Origin: Pseudomonas mendocina
Lineage (GTDB): Bacteria > Pseudomonadota > Gammaproteobacteria > Pseudomonadales > Pseudomonadaceae
Length of the DNA stretch: 64,000 nucleotides
Direction of reading: 5' to 3'
NCBI RefSeq assembly: GCF_900636545.1
Contig: NZ_LR134290.1
Location: 3,534,001 to 3,598,000, forward strand
Shown in pieces: positions 15,835 through 24,277 of the stretch (the stretch's first letter is position 1; each line of letters opens with the position of its first letter). Position numbers and translations under genes: made by a program. The notes beneath the pieces were generated by a model. That model was given only the letters and a program-made list of their open reading frames with translations. It was not told where the DNA came from and did no database searches.

Positions 15835-16695
15835 TCACTGCCCACCGAACAAAGCCGTCCAGTAGATGCCGGCGTCGCTCTGCGGGTCATTGGCGTAGGC
15901 AGCGCCCAACTCGCTGAACTCCGGGTTCATGATGTTGGCGCAATGCCCCGGGCTGGCCAGCCAGCCCTCGACCACCTTGGCGGTGGTGTCCAGCGCGGCG
16001 GCGATATTCTCGCCCACCTTGGTGCCTCCGTAGCCTGCCAGCTCGGCACGATCACCCGGTGTCAGGCCATCACGGCCCTGATGGGCGAAGAAATTGCCGT
16101 TGGCCATGGCTCGACTGTGGCTCTCGGCAGCGCTGCCCAATTCGGCGTTCCACACCAGTGGCGCCGTCGCGGCGAACGCCTGGTCGCCGCATTGGCGGGC
16201 CTCGGCACGGGCCGAGTTGATCTGCAACAGCAGACTCTCGCCTTCGGTCTGCCAGGTTTGCAGGCGCCCACTGAGCAGCGGCCTGGCAAGCACGATGCGC
16301 CAGTCACGATCCTGCTGGCTAACGCCAATGTCGATGAATTGCGGATCGAGCAGTACCCGGCAGAAGCTCTCGCTCAACGCCTGCATCGCCGCTTGCGCAT
16401 TGCGTGGGCCAGAGAGGGTGATGGCCTGGACGTTGACCAGTGGGTAACCGGCGGCGCTGAGCAAATCCTGCAGGTCCCCGGTACCATTGGCGGGCAGTAT
16501 CAGGCGCGGGTCATTGGTCAGCGGCGGCAGCGGTTCGGAAGCCTGCACGCCGCAACGCTGCACTTCGCTGCGATAGGCATTGATCGTCTCGATCAGCGCC
16601 AGATCCTCGCTGGCCTGGGCCGAGCCCAGCCCACCCATCAACAGCAGCGCCAGCAGGCAGCGCCGCCATCCCCATTTGTCCATTGTTGTTGTCAT
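15835..16695 (-). CDS. Secreted CAP-domain (SCP/PR-1) protein
   Basis: A 286-residue exported protein. A signal peptide (CLLALLLMGGLGSAQA) precedes two related segments. The C-terminal half (about 145-286) is a full CAP domain: INSARAEARQCG, then LGSAAESHSRAMANGNFFAH, KVGENIAA and GWLASPGHCANIMNP, with the His, Glu and His residues usual in this fold. The N-terminal half begins with the matching TINAYRSEVQRCG and PLTNDPRL but lacks the later motifs, so it looks like a degenerate duplicate. I chose the ATG at 16695, preceded by GGGAGAGG, over a TTG at 16710. Function is unknown. Confidence 0.87.
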   Translation of the reverse strand: MTTTMDKWGWRRCLLALLLMGGLGSAQASEDLALIETINAYRSEVQRCGVQASEPLPPLTNDPRLILPANGTGDLQDLLSAAGYPLVNVQAITLSGPRNAQAAMQALSESFCRVLLDPQFIDIGVSQQDRDWRIVLARPLLSGRLQTWQTEGESLLLQINSARAEARQCGDQAFAATAPLVWNAELGSAAESHSRAMANGNFFAHQGRDGLTPGDRAELAGYGGTKVGENIAAALDTTAKVVEGWLASPGHCANIMNPEFSELGAAYANDPQSDAGIYWTALFGGQ

Positions 16696-16880
16696 ACAGC
16701 CCTCTCCCAACTAACGTCGTAATTCTGACGTATTTCCCGGCGCACCATCATGGCCGGTTTCCTCGTCCCTTCGAATGCCCGCGAACACTGGACTCTCCAG
16801 GCTCGGCAGGGTTCCTGCATGACGCCACTTGCCGCCATCGCACCACTGACGCAAATGCCTCACTCCGCTCGAGAACACTG

Positions 16881-17930
16881 ATGCCCGCTTACTTCACCAA
16901 GAACGAGCAACATCGACGTCTGGTCCTCAAAGCCTTGCTATGGATCACTTTGTGCGGCGGTTTGTTCTTCTCAGTGGTCAATCTGCTGCACGATAACTGG
17001 CTGCTGGCGGGCCTGGAGATAGGCTACGCCGCCGTATCGCTGTATCTGCTGACCATCCTCGAGCGAACCCGCAACCTGCAACTATTGACCGCGGCATACC
17101 TGCTGCCGTTCTTCAGCATCATGATCGTGGCGCTGGCTCAGACCCACACCACCTTCGCGGTGTTCGCCTGGATACAGTCAATTCCGATCATTTGCTATCT
17201 GCTGCTCGGTTTGCGCCTGGGCATGTATGGCTCGGTGCTGTTCGTCGGCATCGGCCTGTTCGTCTTCAGCCGGCGATTTTCATCCGAGAGTCTGCTGCAG
17301 AACGTCGAGATCATCGCCAATCTCGGCCTGGCCAGCCTGGCGGTGATGATCTTCGCCCACATCTACGAGCGCAGCCGCATTCTCAATGAAAAGCGTCTGA
17401 CCGAGCAGGCCACCACGGATGCCCTGACCGGCCTGCCGAACCGGCTTAAACTGGCCGAGGTATTCGAACGCGAACGCGCCCATGCGCTGCGCAATGGCAC
17501 CTCGCTTTCGCTGGTGTTTCTCGATATCGATCACTTCAAGCAGATCAACGATCGCTTCGGCCACGAGATCGGCGACCGTGCCCTGGCTCACTTCGCCACG
17601 GTGCTGGCGCAACGGCTGCGCATCAATGATCTGTTCTGTCGCCTGGGCGGTGAGGAATTTGCCGTGCTGCTGCCCGGCAGCACCGCGGAGCAGGCCCGCG
17701 ACATCGCGGAAAGCCTGCGCGAGCGCCTGGCAGCGGAGCCATTGGCATTCGATGACATCGCCCTGCCCATGACGCTAAGCGCCGGCGTGGCGAGCTTCAA
17801 GGCAGACGGGCAGTCCCTGCATGAGCTGATGCTGGCGGCTGACAGGCGTACCTACGCCGCCAAGCGTGCCGGTCGCAACCGGGTCATCAGCCGTGAAGGC
17901 GCCGGCGACAGCCAAGCGGCACTGGGTTGA
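16881..17930 (+). CDS. Membrane diguanylate cyclase
   Basis: A 349-residue inner-membrane enzyme making c-di-GMP. About five hydrophobic helices occupy residues 15-165, followed by a GGDEF domain (about 185-340): TTDALTGLPNRLKLAEVFE, LVFLDIDHFKQINDRFGHEI, and an intact GGEEF. An RxxD product-inhibition site (RIND) lies five residues before GGEEF, so feedback control is expected. The ATG at 16881 lies in a divergent region with the CAP-domain gene. Its stop abuts the convergent hypothetical gene with no spacing. No extracellular sensor domain is visible. Confidence 0.93.
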   Translation: MPAYFTKNEQHRRLVLKALLWITLCGGLFFSVVNLLHDNWLLAGLEIGYAAVSLYLLTILERTRNLQLLTAAYLLPFFSIMIVALAQTHTTFAVFAWIQSIPIICYLLLGLRLGMYGSVLFVGIGLFVFSRRFSSESLLQNVEIIANLGLASLAVMIFAHIYERSRILNEKRLTEQATTDALTGLPNRLKLAEVFERERAHALRNGTSLSLVFLDIDHFKQINDRFGHEIGDRALAHFATVLAQRLRINDLFCRLGGEEFAVLLPGSTAEQARDIAESLRERLAAEPLAFDDIALPMTLSAGVASFKADGQSLHELMLAADRRTYAAKRAGRNRVISREGAGDSQAALG

Positions 17931-18380
17931 TCAGGCGTAGACGCTGAGCCCGCCCTTCTCCTGCAGCCACTGGCGGTAGGTTTCCAGCGAGTCGGTCTGC
18001 TTGTCGCCATTGTGGCCGGCGATGCGCACGCTACCGTCCAGGCCGGCGTCGACCATCTTCTGTACCTGCTGCAGCAGCTTGGCAGCGTCATCGCGATCGA
18101 GCTGCGTCACGTCAGGCAACTGAATCACCGAGGGTGCGGCAGCCTGATTGCCGGCACTGCGCTGCACGGCATTGCTGGCCGGTGCCGAGCCGCCGTTCAT
18201 CGCACGCAGCAGTCCACCCTCACTACGCGCGACCACCTGCTTGGCAAAACGCCGCAGATCACCCAGCGGGTCCTGGCTGGCCTGGCTGTCGGTTTCGCCA
18301 CTGGCGGTGCTGGAACGATTGTTTGCCTGGCTGCCGTAGTAGCTGAGCATGGCAGGTATGCTGTTGTTGATGCTGGTCAT
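17931..18380 (-). CDS. Hypothetical protein, 149 residues
   Basis: I do not recognise this protein. It has no signal peptide or membrane segment. The N-terminal half is low-complexity and rich in Ser, Ala, Asn and Gln (residues about 15-80). The C-terminal third looks helical and ordered (LDRDDAAKLLQQVQKMVDAG, then DSLETYRQWLQEKGGLSVYA). Such a layout is seen in surface- or flagellum-associated small proteins, but nothing here proves that. The ATG at 18380 has GGAGGC upstream, a strong ribosome site, which supports translation. Confidence 0.7.
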   Translation of the reverse strand: MTSINNSIPAMLSYYGSQANNRSSTASGETDSQASQDPLGDLRRFAKQVVARSEGGLLRAMNGGSAPASNAVQRSAGNQAAAPSVIQLPDVTQLDRDDAAKLLQQVQKMVDAGLDGSVRIAGHNGDKQTDSLETYRQWLQEKGGLSVYA

Positions 18381-18479
18381 ATGGCCTCCCGCCAAATGCA
18401 TTCGCCACAGGCAAAGCAGGTTTCGGGCCAGCCTTGCAAGCCAGTGATCATGGGTTCTTCAGCATTCTCGGCGGCACTT

Positions 18480-18500
18480 GCTTGCCAGCTTGAGGCAAGC
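18480..18500. other. Hairpin in a 277-bp gap
   Basis: A 7-bp perfect stem GCTTGCC/GGCAAGC with a 7-base loop, followed on the plus strand by TTTTGCC. Related GCCAGGCAAGC and CTTGCAAGCC words flank it. No gene is seen in 18381-18657; the hairpin may be a terminator-like or repeat remnant. Confidence 0.4.
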
Positions 18501-18657
18501 TTTTGCCAGGCAAGCTGTGATCGCCATCATTCCAACGATGGCTGCTTGACGCTAACATGCCGCCGCGCCGAAGGATGGCAAGGGATAGCGCTCAGGCGGA
18601 AACCAGCGACCACCGACGGATATCCGCTTTTTCAGCAATACGCCAAGGATGCTCCAG

Positions 18658-19260
18658 ATGTTCAAAGCACACTTTCTCGCAGCCGGCCTTGTCAGCATGG
18701 CGCTGACCGGCTGCGTCTCGTTCACCCCGGCGGGGCCAATCTCCCCTCCCAGTCAGATCGTCGAGCGGTCCTTGCCAGGCAGCGCCATGATCAAGGACGT
18801 GAAAGTCACCGACCAACGTCTCGACGAACAGACCCGCCGCAACATCGGCAATCAGCTGACCGCCCAGATCAGCCAGCACGTCGAGAAAGGCGAATACTTC
18901 CGGCGCGTGATCAGCTTCCCGGCCAAGCTGAATGAGCAGGACGTTCAACTGCAGTTCGACTTTTCCTCTCTGCAGGGCAAGCGTACGCCTCACCCCGGCT
19001 ACTTCCCGGGCGCACTGCTGACGCTGACGATCTGGATCTGGGTCAACGGGCCGATCTACGTCGACAAGTATGACCTGGCTGCCGAACTGCAGATTCTCGA
19101 CAGCGAGGGCAAGCAACTGGCCCTTTCCCAGAAGAAGCTGGTAGTAGACAAGAACACCGGCCTCTGGGACTACGACTACATGTTCCCCTCTGGCGGACAG
19201 CAGTTGACCGAGCTGGTCGAGCAACTGCTGCAGGACGGCACCGCACAACTGACTCACTGA
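18658..19260 (+). CDS. Putative lipoprotein, first of a tandem pair
   Basis: A 200-residue predicted lipoprotein. The lipobox LTGC ends a signal peptide of 17 residues, so Cys18 should be acylated. The mature part mixes charged strands with one hydrophobic stretch (PGALLTLTIWIWVNGPIY, about residues 120-137). I recognise no named family. The ATG at 18658 is chosen over 18649 because AAGGA lies 8 bases upstream. The next gene starts 13 bases after its stop and also encodes a lipoprotein with a similar mid-chain hydrophobic patch, so the two likely form one operon and perhaps one complex. Confidence 0.82.
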   Translation: MFKAHFLAAGLVSMALTGCVSFTPAGPISPPSQIVERSLPGSAMIKDVKVTDQRLDEQTRRNIGNQLTAQISQHVEKGEYFRRVISFPAKLNEQDVQLQFDFSSLQGKRTPHPGYFPGALLTLTIWIWVNGPIYVDKYDLAAELQILDSEGKQLALSQKKLVVDKNTGLWDYDYMFPSGGQQLTELVEQLLQDGTAQLTH

Positions 19261-19273
19261 AAAGGACTTTCCC

Positions 19274-19852
19274 ATGAAGAAACTCTTCACACTGATGCTG
19301 CTGATCGCATCGGCCAGCCTGCAGGGCTGCATGACCTACTCGCACAACTCGTTGCAGAAGGTCGATCAATGGCCGCTGGCCTCACCGGAACAGGACAAAC
19401 CGAGCGTTTATCTCAAGGTTCACGGTGAATATCAGGTCAACGACAACCCGCGCGTGAGCAATGCCGACGTGGCCAAGCTGGAGCAGGTCATCGCCAAGAC
19501 CCTCAGCGAGAGCGGGCGCTTTTCACGCGTGACCACCGAACAGGAAGAATCCGACCTGTATATGACGGTGACCCTGCGCAATCACGAAACCGGCAACATG
19601 GGCCTGGCCATGCTGACCGGGGCAACCTTGTTCCTGATCCCCGGTGCCTTCGACAACACCCTGACGATGGACATGGTCGTGCGTGACCAAGACGGCAACA
19701 AACGTGGCGTCGCCCAGCGCCAGGAGTCCCTGACGACCTGGATGCACCTGTTGCTGATCTTCGCCGTGCCCTTCCAGGACCGCAGCGACAAACTGCTCAC
19801 CGAGCTGACGCAGAGCACGCTGCAGCAAGCCGTCGACAAGCAGTTGCTTTGA
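19274..19852 (+). CDS. Putative lipoprotein, second of a tandem pair
   Basis: A 192-residue predicted lipoprotein with signal peptide MKKLFTLMLLIASASLQGC; the lipobox is LQGC. After a polar N-terminal part it has two hydrophobic segments (LAMLTGATLFLIPGAF and MHLLLIFAVPF), unusual for a soluble periplasmic protein and suggestive of membrane insertion or oligomer contact. Its ribosome site AAAGGA overlaps the stop region of the preceding lipoprotein gene, so translation is probably coupled. No named family is recognised. Confidence 0.82.
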   Translation: MKKLFTLMLLIASASLQGCMTYSHNSLQKVDQWPLASPEQDKPSVYLKVHGEYQVNDNPRVSNADVAKLEQVIAKTLSESGRFSRVTTEQEESDLYMTVTLRNHETGNMGLAMLTGATLFLIPGAFDNTLTMDMVVRDQDGNKRGVAQRQESLTTWMHLLLIFAVPFQDRSDKLLTELTQSTLQQAVDKQLL

Positions 19853-19949
19853 GCGACCAGCGCGCGTGGCGCACCCTGCGTCGCGCGCCCGTTTGATTGT
19901 CGAAGCGATTGCGCTAGGCTCTGCACCTCTATCGATAGGAGGTACTCCC

Positions 19950-20231
19950 ATGGCCCGCGCCACTGCCCGCCACATCCTGGTTGCCAGCGAAGACAAGTGC
20001 AACGAACTGAAATCCGCCATCGAGGGCGGTGCCGATTTCGCCCAACTGGCCAAAGACAACTCCACCTGCCCGTCCGGCCGTAGCGGCGGCGACCTGGGTT
20101 CCTTCGGCCCGGGTCAGATGGTCAAGGAATTCGACACCGTGGTATTCAGCGCACCGGTCGGCGTGGTGCAAGGCCCGGTCAAGACCCAGTTCGGCTATCA
20201 CCTGCTGGAAGTCACCAGCCGCCAGGACTGA
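19950..20231 (+). CDS. ppiC: Parvulin-type peptidyl-prolyl isomerase PpiC
   Basis: A 93-residue single-domain cytoplasmic parvulin catalysing Xaa-Pro isomerisation. The sequence matches PpiC end to end: ARHILVASEDKCNELKSAIE, the STCPSGRSGGDLGSFGPGQM core, and TQFGYHLLEVTSR. The conserved active-site His, Cys (STCPSG) and C-terminal His are present. The start at 19950 has a perfect AGGAGG site. It appears monocistronic and is closed by a hairpin. Confidence 0.96.
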   Translation: MARATARHILVASEDKCNELKSAIEGGADFAQLAKDNSTCPSGRSGGDLGSFGPGQMVKEFDTVVFSAPVGVVQGPVKTQFGYHLLEVTSRQD

Positions 20232-20243
20232 CCCTCAGCAATG

Positions 20244-20268
20244 GAGGAGCCAGCGACTGAGGCTCCTC
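20244..20268 (+). terminator. Terminator after ppiC
   Basis: An 8-bp perfect stem GAGGAGCC/GGCTCCTC with a 9-base loop, followed by TCTTGCC. Confidence 0.65.
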
Positions 20269-20314
20269 TCTTGCCCCAAGCCTTTTCAGTCCACCGTAGT
20301 AGGGCTCTGGGTTT

Positions 20315-21844
20315 ATGAAACGCGGCACTCGGCTCACTTCCATCCTGCTGGTGTTCATCTGCCTCTCGCTGGCCTTACTGACGGCCTGGCAGATCTGGTT
20401 TTCCCGCGAGCGCGCGCTACACGAACTGAACGTGGCCAACCTCAACCTGGCCCAAGCCCTGGACAACTACAGCGAAGGGGTCATTCGCCAATCCGAGCTG
20501 GTACTGGTGGATCTGGCGGAGCGCCTGGAACAGGAAGGCAAGGGTCGGGCACACCTCGACCGCCTGCAGAAGGTCGTACAGGAACAAAGCCGCGTCCTCA
20601 AACTGGCCAGCACCATCATCATCTATGACGCTCAGGGCGACCGTTTGCTGGTATCCCGGGGTGACATCAACGCACGTCCCAACGCCGCCGACCGCGTGTT
20701 CTTCATCCATCACCGCGACAATCCCTCTACCGAGACCTTCATCGGCCCCACCATCAATAGCCGACTGGCGCACGAATGGGTATTCACCGTCAGCCGGCGC
20801 CTGAACGACGCCGACGGCAATTTCTCCGGCGTGGTCGCCATCACGCTGAGCGTGGAGCATTTCCTCCATCTGTTCGGCAGCCTCGACCTGGGCAAGCAAG
20901 GGGCGATGAGCCTGTCCACCAGCGACGGCATCCTATTGTTTCGCCAGCCCTTCCGCGAGCAGGACGTGGGGCTGGACTGGTCGAACTCACCGATCTTCCA
21001 GCAACTGCGCGAACGCAACCATACGATTGCCTCGCAGACCTCGCGCCTGGATGGCGTCGAACGCCTGTACGCCTTCCGGCGCAACAGCAATCTGCCGCTG
21101 ATCACCGTGGTCGCCCTCGGCCGCGATGAAGCGCTGACGGCCTGGCGCCGTGACGCCCGGCTGTTCGCCACGGTGGTCCTGATCCTGCTGCTCGCCGTCA
21201 GCATCATCGGGCAGCGTCTGCTGGTCGATGTTCGCCGCCGTTCACGTGCCGAACGCCAGCTGCTCAGTGCTCGGGAAGAGCTGCTCGATGCCAACGCACG
21301 CCTGGAAGTACTGGCCTCGCAGGATGCCTTGACCGGCCTGGCTAACCGCCGCAGTTTCGACCAGGCGCTGGAAGTGGAGATTCGCCGCGCGCAGCGACGC
21401 GGCTCGTGCCTGGCGCTGATGCTGCTCGATGTCGACCTGTTCAAGCGCTACAACGATCACTACGGCCACCTGGCCGGCGACGAATGCCTGCGCAGCGTCG
21501 CCGAAGTCCTCAAGCGATGCGTGCGGCGCCCCGGCGATCTGGCGGCGCGCTACGGCGGCGAAGAGCTGGTGGTGATCCTGCCGAATACCGATGGCGAAGG
21601 CGCCGAAGCCGTCGCCATCGGCTTCATGGAAAGCCTCGCTCAGTGCAACCTGCCGCATCAGGGCAGCCCATTTCAGAGGATCACGGCGAGTGTCGGTGTG
21701 GCCATCCTGATGCCCGACACGCAAGACAGTGCCAAGCTGGCCATGAAGCTGATCGAGGCCGCGGACCAGGCTCTCTATCGGGCCAAGGCCAATGGCCGTA
21801 ACCGTCTGGAACGAGCCGAGCTGCAATGCGCTGAGCAAGGGTGA
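20315..21844 (+). CDS. Membrane diguanylate cyclase with periplasmic Cache-like sensor
   Basis: A 509-residue inner-membrane protein. Transmembrane helices near residues 8-28 and 288-308 bracket a periplasmic double-Cache-like region (IIIYDAQGDRLLVSRGDI, EWVFTVSRRLNDADGNFSGV). A coiled linker and a GGDEF domain (about 335-500) follow: SQDALTGLANRRSFDQAL, LMLLDVDLFKRYNDHYGHLA. The signature reads GGEEL rather than GGEEF, with an upstream RPGD inhibition site. Other catalytic residues look intact, so activity is likely but less certain than for its neighbours. The ligand is unknown. Confidence 0.92.
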   Translation: MKRGTRLTSILLVFICLSLALLTAWQIWFSRERALHELNVANLNLAQALDNYSEGVIRQSELVLVDLAERLEQEGKGRAHLDRLQKVVQEQSRVLKLASTIIIYDAQGDRLLVSRGDINARPNAADRVFFIHHRDNPSTETFIGPTINSRLAHEWVFTVSRRLNDADGNFSGVVAITLSVEHFLHLFGSLDLGKQGAMSLSTSDGILLFRQPFREQDVGLDWSNSPIFQQLRERNHTIASQTSRLDGVERLYAFRRNSNLPLITVVALGRDEALTAWRRDARLFATVVLILLLAVSIIGQRLLVDVRRRSRAERQLLSAREELLDANARLEVLASQDALTGLANRRSFDQALEVEIRRAQRRGSCLALMLLDVDLFKRYNDHYGHLAGDECLRSVAEVLKRCVRRPGDLAARYGGEELVVILPNTDGEGAEAVAIGFMESLAQCNLPHQGSPFQRITASVGVAILMPDTQDSAKLAMKLIEAADQALYRAKANGRNRLERAELQCAEQG

Positions 21845-21904
21845 CAAGTCCGCCGAAGCGGTTCAGCATCACCATGAACTGTCAGCCCTGGATGATCGGT
21901 CACA

Positions 21905-22444
21905 ATGAGCAACGGTACCCCACACCCTTTGCAGCAACTCGCCCAGAACCTGCTTGGCAAACCCCTGCATGAACTGGAGCCGGAAGAAACCCACGTTCTC
22001 GAGCGAATCCGCCAGCGCCGCCCCATCAGCCGTGATGCCGCCGACGCGTCGGATGAAGAGTCGAGCTTCGGCGAACGCCTGTCGGACAAGGTCGCTGCGG
22101 TCGGCGGTTCCTGGACTTTCATCATCTGCTTCTCGCTGACCATGCTCGGCTGGATGCTGATCAACACCGACGTGCTGTCGCACTTCGGCATGGCCTTCGA
22201 CCCCTACCCCTACATCTTCCTCAACCTGATGCTATCGACCCTGGCAGCGATCCAGGCGCCGATCATCATGATGAGCCAGAACCGCCAGGCGGCGAAGGAC
22301 CGCCTCGCAGCGCGACTGGACTTCGAAGTGAACCTGCGTGCGGAGCTGGAAATCATGCGCCTGCATGAAAAGATCGATCAGAAAATCCAGCAGCGCCTGG
22401 ATCAGATCCTCGAGCGCCTGCCAGAGAAACGCCCGGAAGCCTGA
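21905..22444 (+). CDS. DUF1003 membrane protein
   Basis: A 179-residue inner-membrane protein of the DUF1003 family, with the signature FDPYPYIFLNLMLSTLAAIQ, APIIMMSQNRQAAKDR and a charged C-terminal helix. Two hydrophobic helices lie at about residues 70-88 and 103-125, and both termini are predicted cytoplasmic. Family function is not established. It is 60 bp downstream of the GGEEL diguanylate cyclase on the same strand and could be co-transcribed. Confidence 0.9.
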   Translation: MSNGTPHPLQQLAQNLLGKPLHELEPEETHVLERIRQRRPISRDAADASDEESSFGERLSDKVAAVGGSWTFIICFSLTMLGWMLINTDVLSHFGMAFDPYPYIFLNLMLSTLAAIQAPIIMMSQNRQAAKDRLAARLDFEVNLRAELEIMRLHEKIDQKIQQRLDQILERLPEKRPEA

Positions 22445-22456
22445 CCCTGACTCGCG

Positions 22457-23350
22457 TCAGACCGCGCCCGGCGTACGCTGGCGCCAGCTGTCGAGCAGGC
22501 GCCCGCCCCACACGTTGATCAGCAGCCCGGCCATCACCAGTGCTGCACCGACCATCTGCAGAGCGCCAAGACGTTCGCCCAGCAGTAACGCCGAGGAACT
22601 GATGCCCACCACCGGCACCAGCAGCGAGAACGGCGCCACCTGGCTGGCCGGGTAGCGCGACAGCAGCCGGCTCCACAAGCCATAACCGAGAATGGTCGCG
22701 CCGAATGCCAGGTAGGCCAGCACCAGCATCGAATCCAGGCCTAGCGTGCGCAACGACTGGCTGATCAACTCCGGCCCCTCCAGCCACAGCGACAGGGCCA
22801 GGAACGGCAAAGGCGGAATCAGGCTGCCCCAGACCACCAGGCCGACCAGATTGACCTTGCCCAATTTGCGCGTCACCACGTTGCCCAGCGCCCACATCGA
22901 CGCCGCCGCGATGGTCAGGGCAAAACCGGCCAGGGTCATCGCCTGCCCACCCTGCAGACCGATCAGAACCAGGCCACTGGCCGCCACCAGCAAGCCGAAC
23001 AGGTTGCTGCCTCGCAGCCGCTCGCCGAGAAACAGCGCGGCGAAGAACAGGGTGAAGAAGGCTTGCGACTGCAGCACCAGCGACGCCAGGCCCGCCGGCA
23101 TGCCAACGTACATGGCATAGAACAGGAAGGCGAACTGCCCCAGCGAGATGGTCATGCCGTAGGCCAGCATCCAGCGCAGCGGCACCTGCGGCCGACGCAC
23201 GAAGAGAATCGCCGGAAAGGCCGCGAGGAGAAAACGCAGGGCGCCCATCAGCATCGGCGGCATGCCATGCAGGCCGACCTTGATCACCACGAAGTTCAGC
23301 CCCCAGACGACGATCACCAGCAGCGCCAGCAGTAGATCCTTGGGTGTCAT
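22457..23350 (-). CDS. eamA: EamA-type cysteine/O-acetylserine exporter
   Basis: A 297-residue ten-helix drug/metabolite transporter. It tracks E. coli EamA (YdeD) closely along its length: LLVIVVWGLNFVVIKVGLHG, YGMTISLGQFAFLFYAMYVG, MPAGLASLVLQSQAFFTLFF, and APFSLLVPVVGISSSALLLG. EamA exports O-acetylserine and cysteine; that substrate is inferred from similarity. The ATG at 23350 starts the typical MTPKDLLLALLVIV; earlier in-frame codons are not conserved-looking. It is divergent from the TSUP permease. Confidence 0.9.
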   Translation of the reverse strand: MTPKDLLLALLVIVVWGLNFVVIKVGLHGMPPMLMGALRFLLAAFPAILFVRRPQVPLRWMLAYGMTISLGQFAFLFYAMYVGMPAGLASLVLQSQAFFTLFFAALFLGERLRGSNLFGLLVAASGLVLIGLQGGQAMTLAGFALTIAAASMWALGNVVTRKLGKVNLVGLVVWGSLIPPLPFLALSLWLEGPELISQSLRTLGLDSMLVLAYLAFGATILGYGLWSRLLSRYPASQVAPFSLLVPVVGISSSALLLGERLGALQMVGAALVMAGLLINVWGGRLLDSWRQRTPGAV

Positions 23351-23490
23351 GGGGTACGAGCCTCGCCTTGAATGAGCAGGCATTAGAGCAGCCTCGCTCA
23401 AACGCAGACAGACACAGAGGCCGTGGAAAAAAGCCACACAGCCACACGCGGCTGCTACCCTGCGCGCTTCAGTGCCGTTACGCCAAGCCC

Positions 23491-24225
23491 ATGACCCTGC
23501 ACGATTTCCTCTTGTTCGCCCTGCCGGCGGTGTTTCTCACTGGCCTGTCAAAGGGCGGTTTCGGCGGTGCCCTGGGCGGCATCGCCGTACCGCTGCTGGC
23601 ACTGGCCACTTCGCCGAAACAGGCCGTGGCGGTGATGCTGCCGATTCTCTGCCTGGCCGATGTAGTCGGACTGAAGGCCTACTGGGGCAAGTGGGATATA
23701 GCCAACCTCAAGGTCATGCTACCGGGTGCCGTGATCGGTATCGGCATCGGTTCGCTGACCTTCGGCTTCTTCGACGAACGTGCCATTGGCCTGCTGATCG
23801 GCGCCATCGCCATCGTTTTCGTCGGTCTTGGGTTTCTGGCTAGCAACCAGGCGCCACGCCCACTGCACAAGGGGCGCGGCACGTTGCTGTCGAGCCTGGC
23901 GGGCTTCACCAGCTTCGTTGCCCATGCGGGCGGGCCGCCGGTGATGATGCACCTGTTGCCACAGCAGTTGGACAAGGTGCGCTTCGTCGCCACCATCAAC
24001 CTGTTCTTCCTGCTGACCAACGCCGCCAAACTGGTCCCCTACGCCGCGCTGGGTCAGTTCACTGGTGAGAACCTTCTGCTCAGCCTGATGCTCGCACCCA
24101 TCGTACCGCTGGGGGTATGGAGCGGGCTGTGGCTGCAGTCACGCGTCAACCACCTGTGGTTCTACCGCATCGCACGGCTGGGCATTCTGCTGGCTGGGGT
24201 GCAACTGATCTGGCGCTACCTGTAA
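23491..24225 (+). CDS. TSUP-family permease (TauE/SafE)
   Basis: A 244-residue inner-membrane protein with about seven or eight helices. It has the TSUP start LTGLSKGGFGGALGGIAVPL and the second-repeat motif FTSFVAHAGGPPVMMHLLPQ. Members export sulfite, sulfoacetate or related organosulfur anions. Divergence from EamA, a sulfur-metabolite exporter, makes a sulfur role attractive but unproven. The ATG at 23491 is the first that yields the conserved N-terminus. Confidence 0.9.
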   Translation: MTLHDFLLFALPAVFLTGLSKGGFGGALGGIAVPLLALATSPKQAVAVMLPILCLADVVGLKAYWGKWDIANLKVMLPGAVIGIGIGSLTFGFFDERAIGLLIGAIAIVFVGLGFLASNQAPRPLHKGRGTLLSSLAGFTSFVAHAGGPPVMMHLLPQQLDKVRFVATINLFFLLTNAAKLVPYAALGQFTGENLLLSLMLAPIVPLGVWSGLWLQSRVNHLWFYRIARLGILLAGVQLIWRYL

Positions 24226-24277
24226 ACACCACTTCGTAGAGTGCACCATGCGCACCGGCACTTCCTGACACGCCAGA

